From: Mangrovibacterium lignilyticum
GTDB taxonomy: Bacteria > Bacteroidota > Bacteroidia > Bacteroidales > Prolixibacteraceae
Length of the DNA stretch: 64,000 nucleotides
Direction of reading: 5' to 3'
Assembly (NCBI RefSeq): GCF_010882175.1
Contig: NZ_WKLH01000002.1
Coordinates: forward strand, 124,001 to 188,000
Shown: positions 60,809 to 64,000 of the stretch, piece after piece
Position numbering within the stretch: position 1 is the stretch's first letter
Layout: each line of letters begins with the position of its first letter
Program-made: the position numbers and the translations under genes
The notes under the pieces: generated by a model
Seen by the model: only the letters and a program-made list of their open reading frames with translations
Told to the model about the DNA's origin: nothing
Databases searched by the model: none

Positions 60809-63800
60809 ATGTCTCAACTTCAAATCTATAAAGCTTCTGCCGGATCGGGAAAAACCTTTCGTCTGGCAGTTGAATACCTGAAAATTGCGCTTTCCGGTGA
60901 GTTCAACTACAAAAACATCCTGGCGGTGACTTTCACCAATAAAGCAACCACCGAGATGAAAGAGCGAGTTATTGAGGAACTGTATGAGCTGGGACAGGGC
61001 AAAAAGACGGCTTACCTTGATGTGCTGAAAGAAGAGATGAACTTGTCGGAACCGGAGCTGGTATTGCGTGCACAAAACGCCTTGAAGAACCTCTTGCACG
61101 ACTATTCCCGCTTTTCAATCAGTACGATTGATAGTTTTTTTCAGCGGGTAATCAAAGCCTTTAACCGCGAATTGGGAATCAATACGGCGTACCAGGTTGA
61201 TCTGGAAGATGACCGGATTTTGGATGAAGCGGTTGATCAGTTGTTGCTTTCTATCGACGATGATCCGGAGTTACTGTCGTGGTTGAAACAGTTTGCGGAG
61301 GACAAAATCCGGGAAGGAGATGGCTGGAACCTGAAGGGTGATATTCTGTCGCTGGGCCGCCAGATCTACAATGAAACATTCCGCCAGTTAAGCCCGGTTT
61401 TGAATGAAAAGCTGAGCGACAAAAAATTCATTCGGAAGTATCGTGCCGAGTTGCGCCGAATTATTGTCAATTTTGAGACTGAATTGAAGAATCTGGGTGA
61501 AAAAGGGTTGGGAATCATGCGTCAGGGTGGTGTGACGGTCGATGATTTTAAATATAAGAAAGCTGGTGCCGCTTCAGCCTTCGATAAACTGGCCAGGAAC
61601 GATTTTGCACCTTCGACCAGAGTTCTGGATGTGGTAAGTGATGTGGCTGTTTTTCACGATAAAAAGGCTTCAGCCCATGTCATTAATCTGGCGAATCAGC
61701 TGCAGCCTGTTTTGGTTGAAGCAGTAGATTTTCACCGCGAAAACATTTCAAATTACAATACCGCCCGACTCATTGTCAACCAACTGTACACGTTGGGTAT
61801 TTTGGTCGATTTACAGGAAACGGTTCGCAAGTTGACCCGCGAAAAAGGGGTGATTCTGATTTCCGAATCGGGAAACCTGCTTAAGCAGATTATCGATGAT
61901 TCGGACACGCCATTCATTTATGAAAAAACGGGGGTGTATTACAAGCACTTCATGATTGATGAGTTTCAGGATACCTCCGGTTTGCAGTGGGGTAATTTCA
62001 GGCCGTTGGTCGGAAATTCGTTGGCCGAGAATAATCTGGGGATGTTGGTGGGCGATGTGAAACAGGCAATTTACCGCTGGCGAAATGGCGATTGGAACCT
62101 GCTGGCCAACGAAGTGTCGCAAGCTTTTCCGGCCAATGGGGCGGAGGAGAAGCAGCTGAGCCAAAACTGGCGGAGTTCGGGGACGGTGATCCGTTTCAAT
62201 AACCGGATTTTCCAGGTTGTGCCACAGCTTATTCAGCAACATTTCTCGGCTGAGATTGCCGAGGCAGGCTTACCTGATAATTTGTTTGGCGATGCGATTT
62301 TGGGAATTTATCAAGAAGCTTTGCAGGAAATCGGGCGAACGGAGACCAAAGATGCCGGATACATTCACATGCGTTTTCTGGAGAAGAAACGGAGTGACGA
62401 TGAAGCCAGCAATGAGGAGTTAATTTTGGGAGAATTGGTCGAGTCGATTCGAACGGCACAGAATAAGGGGGTGAAAGCCAGCGACATGGCGATCCTGGTT
62501 CGCACCAAAGCTGAAGCAAAAGTGATCGCCGATTGCTTGCTTACTGAAAAAGCTGCCGGTGACGAAACATACAATTTCAACGTTTTGTCGGGCGAGAGTT
62601 TGTATGTCAAGAATGCCGATTCGGTGTCGTTTCTTATTTCCATGCTTCGCCTGTTGAAAGATCCGGATGATGATCTGGCGTTGACCTTCGCCAATTACGA
62701 GTTTTACGGGACAATTGAGCCCGCATTGGCTGCAATGGACAAACAAGTTGATTGGGTGGTGGAACCCGGTGCAGGACAATTGCAAATGGATTTTACGCCG
62801 CCTTATGATCCAGATCTGGCAGAACGTTTTGAAGATTATAAAAAGGATGAAAATAAACTGTTTGAGTTTTTGAAGAGCAGCTATTTCAATCATCAATTGG
62901 CCGCTCAAAATTTACAGGAGGTAATTTTCACCCTCAGTAATCGGTTCTTTTTATTTGACTTTCAGGACGAATTGGCTTACCTCCAGGCGTTCATCGATCA
63001 TGTGTCAAACTACATGAAAAACAGAAGTGCTGATTTATCCGGGTTCCTTGCCTGGTGGGACGAGCAGGGACAAAAGAAAACCATTTCGGTTTCCGAGGAA
63101 CTGGATGCTATTCGCATTCAAACCATCCACAAAGCCAAAGGGCTTGAGTACGCTTGCGTGTTTATTCCTTTTTGCGACTGGTCGTTGGGAATTTCGGCCC
63201 AACATGCGCCGGTAATTTGGTGCCAGCCCGCAGTGGCGCCTTTTAACCAATTGGAGCTGGTGCCGGTCAAATACAACAAATCCATGGGATTGTCGCATTT
63301 CTTTCATGAATATTTTAGCGAAATCCGAGCCAACTATATCGATAACCTGAATATGCTGTATGTCGCTTTTACGCGTGCAAAGACAGCGCTGTACACTTGG
63401 TCGGAATACGGAAAGAAGCTTTCTTCGGTCGGTGACTTACTGAAAATGAGTGTGAATACCGAAGAAGGATTTCCGTTTAACGGGCGGGAAGATATCTGTA
63501 CCAAATTAACCGGTAATTACGACGAAAAAAAGCAATTAATGGAGATCGGCACGTTGAGCGCTTCGCCGGTAAAGGAAGTGCAAGCAAACGGAGCGCTGGC
63601 CTTAGATCGGTTTCAGTTTAAAGATTTCAGCGCTTACCTACGTTTGCGGAAGAACCACGAAAATTTCTTCGAACCGGGTGAATCGTACGAGAAGAAAATC
63701 AACCGGGGGCGACTGGTTCACGAGGTGCTGGCTCAGATTGAAACAGCGGATCAGCTGGAACAGGCTTGTGACGAATTGATTTTTAAGGGCATGATGACCG

Positions 63801-64000
63801 AAGATGAAGCCGCTGAAATCCGGCCGCAGTTGGAAGAGTTGATTGCTGACCCAGAGGTTGCCTCCTGGTTTGACGGATCGTACAGGGTACTGAACGAGCA
63901 CAATATTATTACCGGTTATGCCGGGGTGAAGCGCCCCGATCGCATTATGCTGTCGGATGATGAAGTGATAGTCGTGGACTATAAATCGGGCGAGCACGAA
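60809..64000 (+). CDS. UvrD/RecB-type helicase-nuclease (AddA-like), 3' end outside window
   Basis: ATP-dependent DNA helicase/exonuclease for double-strand break repair, open from the ATG at 60809 to the right edge (1064 codons, no stop). Helicase motifs in order: Walker A YKASAGSGKTFRLA, Ia AVTFTNKATTEMKER, motif II MIDEFQDTS, III GMLVGDVKQAIYRWR, IV LSQNWRSSG, V IQTIHKAKGLEYA, VI NMLYVAFTRAK. The C-terminal PD-(D/E)XK nuclease begins at about residue 960: GRLVHEVL, KRPDRIML and IVVDYKSG. This order matches AddA/RecB-like proteins of Bacteroidota. It diverges from the histidine kinase gene, with two 11-bp direct repeats in between. An AddB-like partner may lie beyond the edge. Confidence 0.93.
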   Translation, partial: MSQLQIYKASAGSGKTFRLAVEYLKIALSGEFNYKNILAVTFTNKATTEMKERVIEELYELGQGKKTAYLDVLKEEMNLSEPELVLRAQNALKNLLHDYSRFSISTIDSFFQRVIKAFNRELGINTAYQVDLEDDRILDEAVDQLLLSIDDDPELLSWLKQFAEDKIREGDGWNLKGDILSLGRQIYNETFRQLSPVLNEKLSDKKFIRKYRAELRRIIVNFETELKNLGEKGLGIMRQGGVTVDDFKYKKAGAASAFDKLARNDFAPSTRVLDVVSDVAVFHDKKASAHVINLANQLQPVLVEAVDFHRENISNYNTARLIVNQLYTLGILVDLQETVRKLTREKGVILISESGNLLKQIIDDSDTPFIYEKTGVYYKHFMIDEFQDTSGLQWGNFRPLVGNSLAENNLGMLVGDVKQAIYRWRNGDWNLLANEVSQAFPANGAEEKQLSQNWRSSGTVIRFNNRIFQVVPQLIQQHFSAEIAEAGLPDNLFGDAILGIYQEALQEIGRTETKDAGYIHMRFLEKKRSDDEASNEELILGELVESIRTAQNKGVKASDMAILVRTKAEAKVIADCLLTEKAAGDETYNFNVLSGESLYVKNADSVSFLISMLRLLKDPDDDLALTFANYEFYGTIEPALAAMDKQVDWVVEPGAGQLQMDFTPPYDPDLAERFEDYKKDENKLFEFLKSSYFNHQLAAQNLQEVIFTLSNRFFLFDFQDELAYLQAFIDHVSNYMKNRSADLSGFLAWWDEQGQKKTISVSEELDAIRIQTIHKAKGLEYACVFIPFCDWSLGISAQHAPVIWCQPAVAPFNQLELVPVKYNKSMGLSHFFHEYFSEIRANYIDNLNMLYVAFTRAKTALYTWSEYGKKLSSVGDLLKMSVNTEEGFPFNGREDICTKLTGNYDEKKQLMEIGTLSASPVKEVQANGALALDRFQFKDFSAYLRLRKNHENFFEPGESYEKKINRGRLVHEVLAQIETADQLEQACDELIFKGMMTEDEAAEIRPQLEELIADPEVASWFDGSYRVLNEHNIITGYAGVKRPDRIMLSDDEVIVVDYKSGEHE

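Noticed and set aside
61811-63997. Several - strand open frames at the right edge
   Set aside because: They are shadows of the helicase-nuclease gene, which is open on the + strand from 60809 to the edge with all motifs in order.

Overview
The window is a 64 kb piece of a Bacteroidota chromosome. The evidence is a TonB-dependent receptor with STN and carboxypeptidase-regulatory-like domains, a FecR/DUF4974 anti-sigma factor beside an ECF sigma factor, promoters of the TAnnTTTG type, an Hc1-type histone H1-like gene, a FISUMP lipoprotein and many GH43/GH106-like enzymes. The gene set fits a plant-polysaccharide degrader of the Marinilabiliales/Prolixibacteraceae type, but no marker gene here fixes the taxonomy.

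Positions 1-25,120 are a glucuronoarabinoxylan locus, all on the + strand. It holds two paralogous GPH sugar symporters, a xylitol/sorbitol-type dehydrogenase, three GH43 enzymes, a GH115 alpha-glucuronidase, a SASA-type acetylesterase, a GH10 xylanase lipoprotein, a GH106-like protein, a GH1 beta-glucosidase and a small outer-membrane protein. In its middle sit an ECF sigma factor, its FecR-type anti-sigma factor and one TonB receptor carrying an STN signalling domain. No SusD or canonical SusC is present, so import appears to rely on an unpaired receptor with FecIR-like control. Likely flow: GH10, GH115 and esterase trim xylan outside or in the periplasm, the receptor and GPH symporters import oligosaccharides, and signal-less GH43 enzymes finish them in the cytoplasm.

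Positions 25,120-38,940 are an accessory block inserted within the polysaccharide region. It contains an integrase fragment, single genes of unknown function that look A+T-richer than their surroundings (DUF1963, an outer-membrane protein with a lipoprotein, a DUF4185-like protein, a winged-helix/TM protein), an IS91-type element with a lesion in each gene, the 3' end of a group II intron and four copies of a structured repeat placed after the gene modules. A triple-hydrolase fusion, an outer-membrane protein and a FISUMP lipoprotein lie among them. The pattern resembles a decaying gene-cassette array and is the most unusual part of the window.

Positions 38,945-41,959 encode a large exported GH2 enzyme. 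Positions 42,203-47,894 (- strand) form a LacI-controlled ketose regulon: LacI, PfkB sugar kinase, FHS symporter, LamB-like porin and a ketose 3-epimerase, with three matching operators. After it come a histone H1-like gene, an SDR dehydrogenase and a second GH106-like enzyme. Positions 53,086-56,993 are a di-heme oxidoreductase, a porin and an imelysin, two of them preceded by the same 19-bp motif. The window closes with a hypothetical protein, a fructosamine-kinase-family protein, a two-component pair on the - strand, and a UvrD/RecB-type helicase-nuclease that runs off the right edge.
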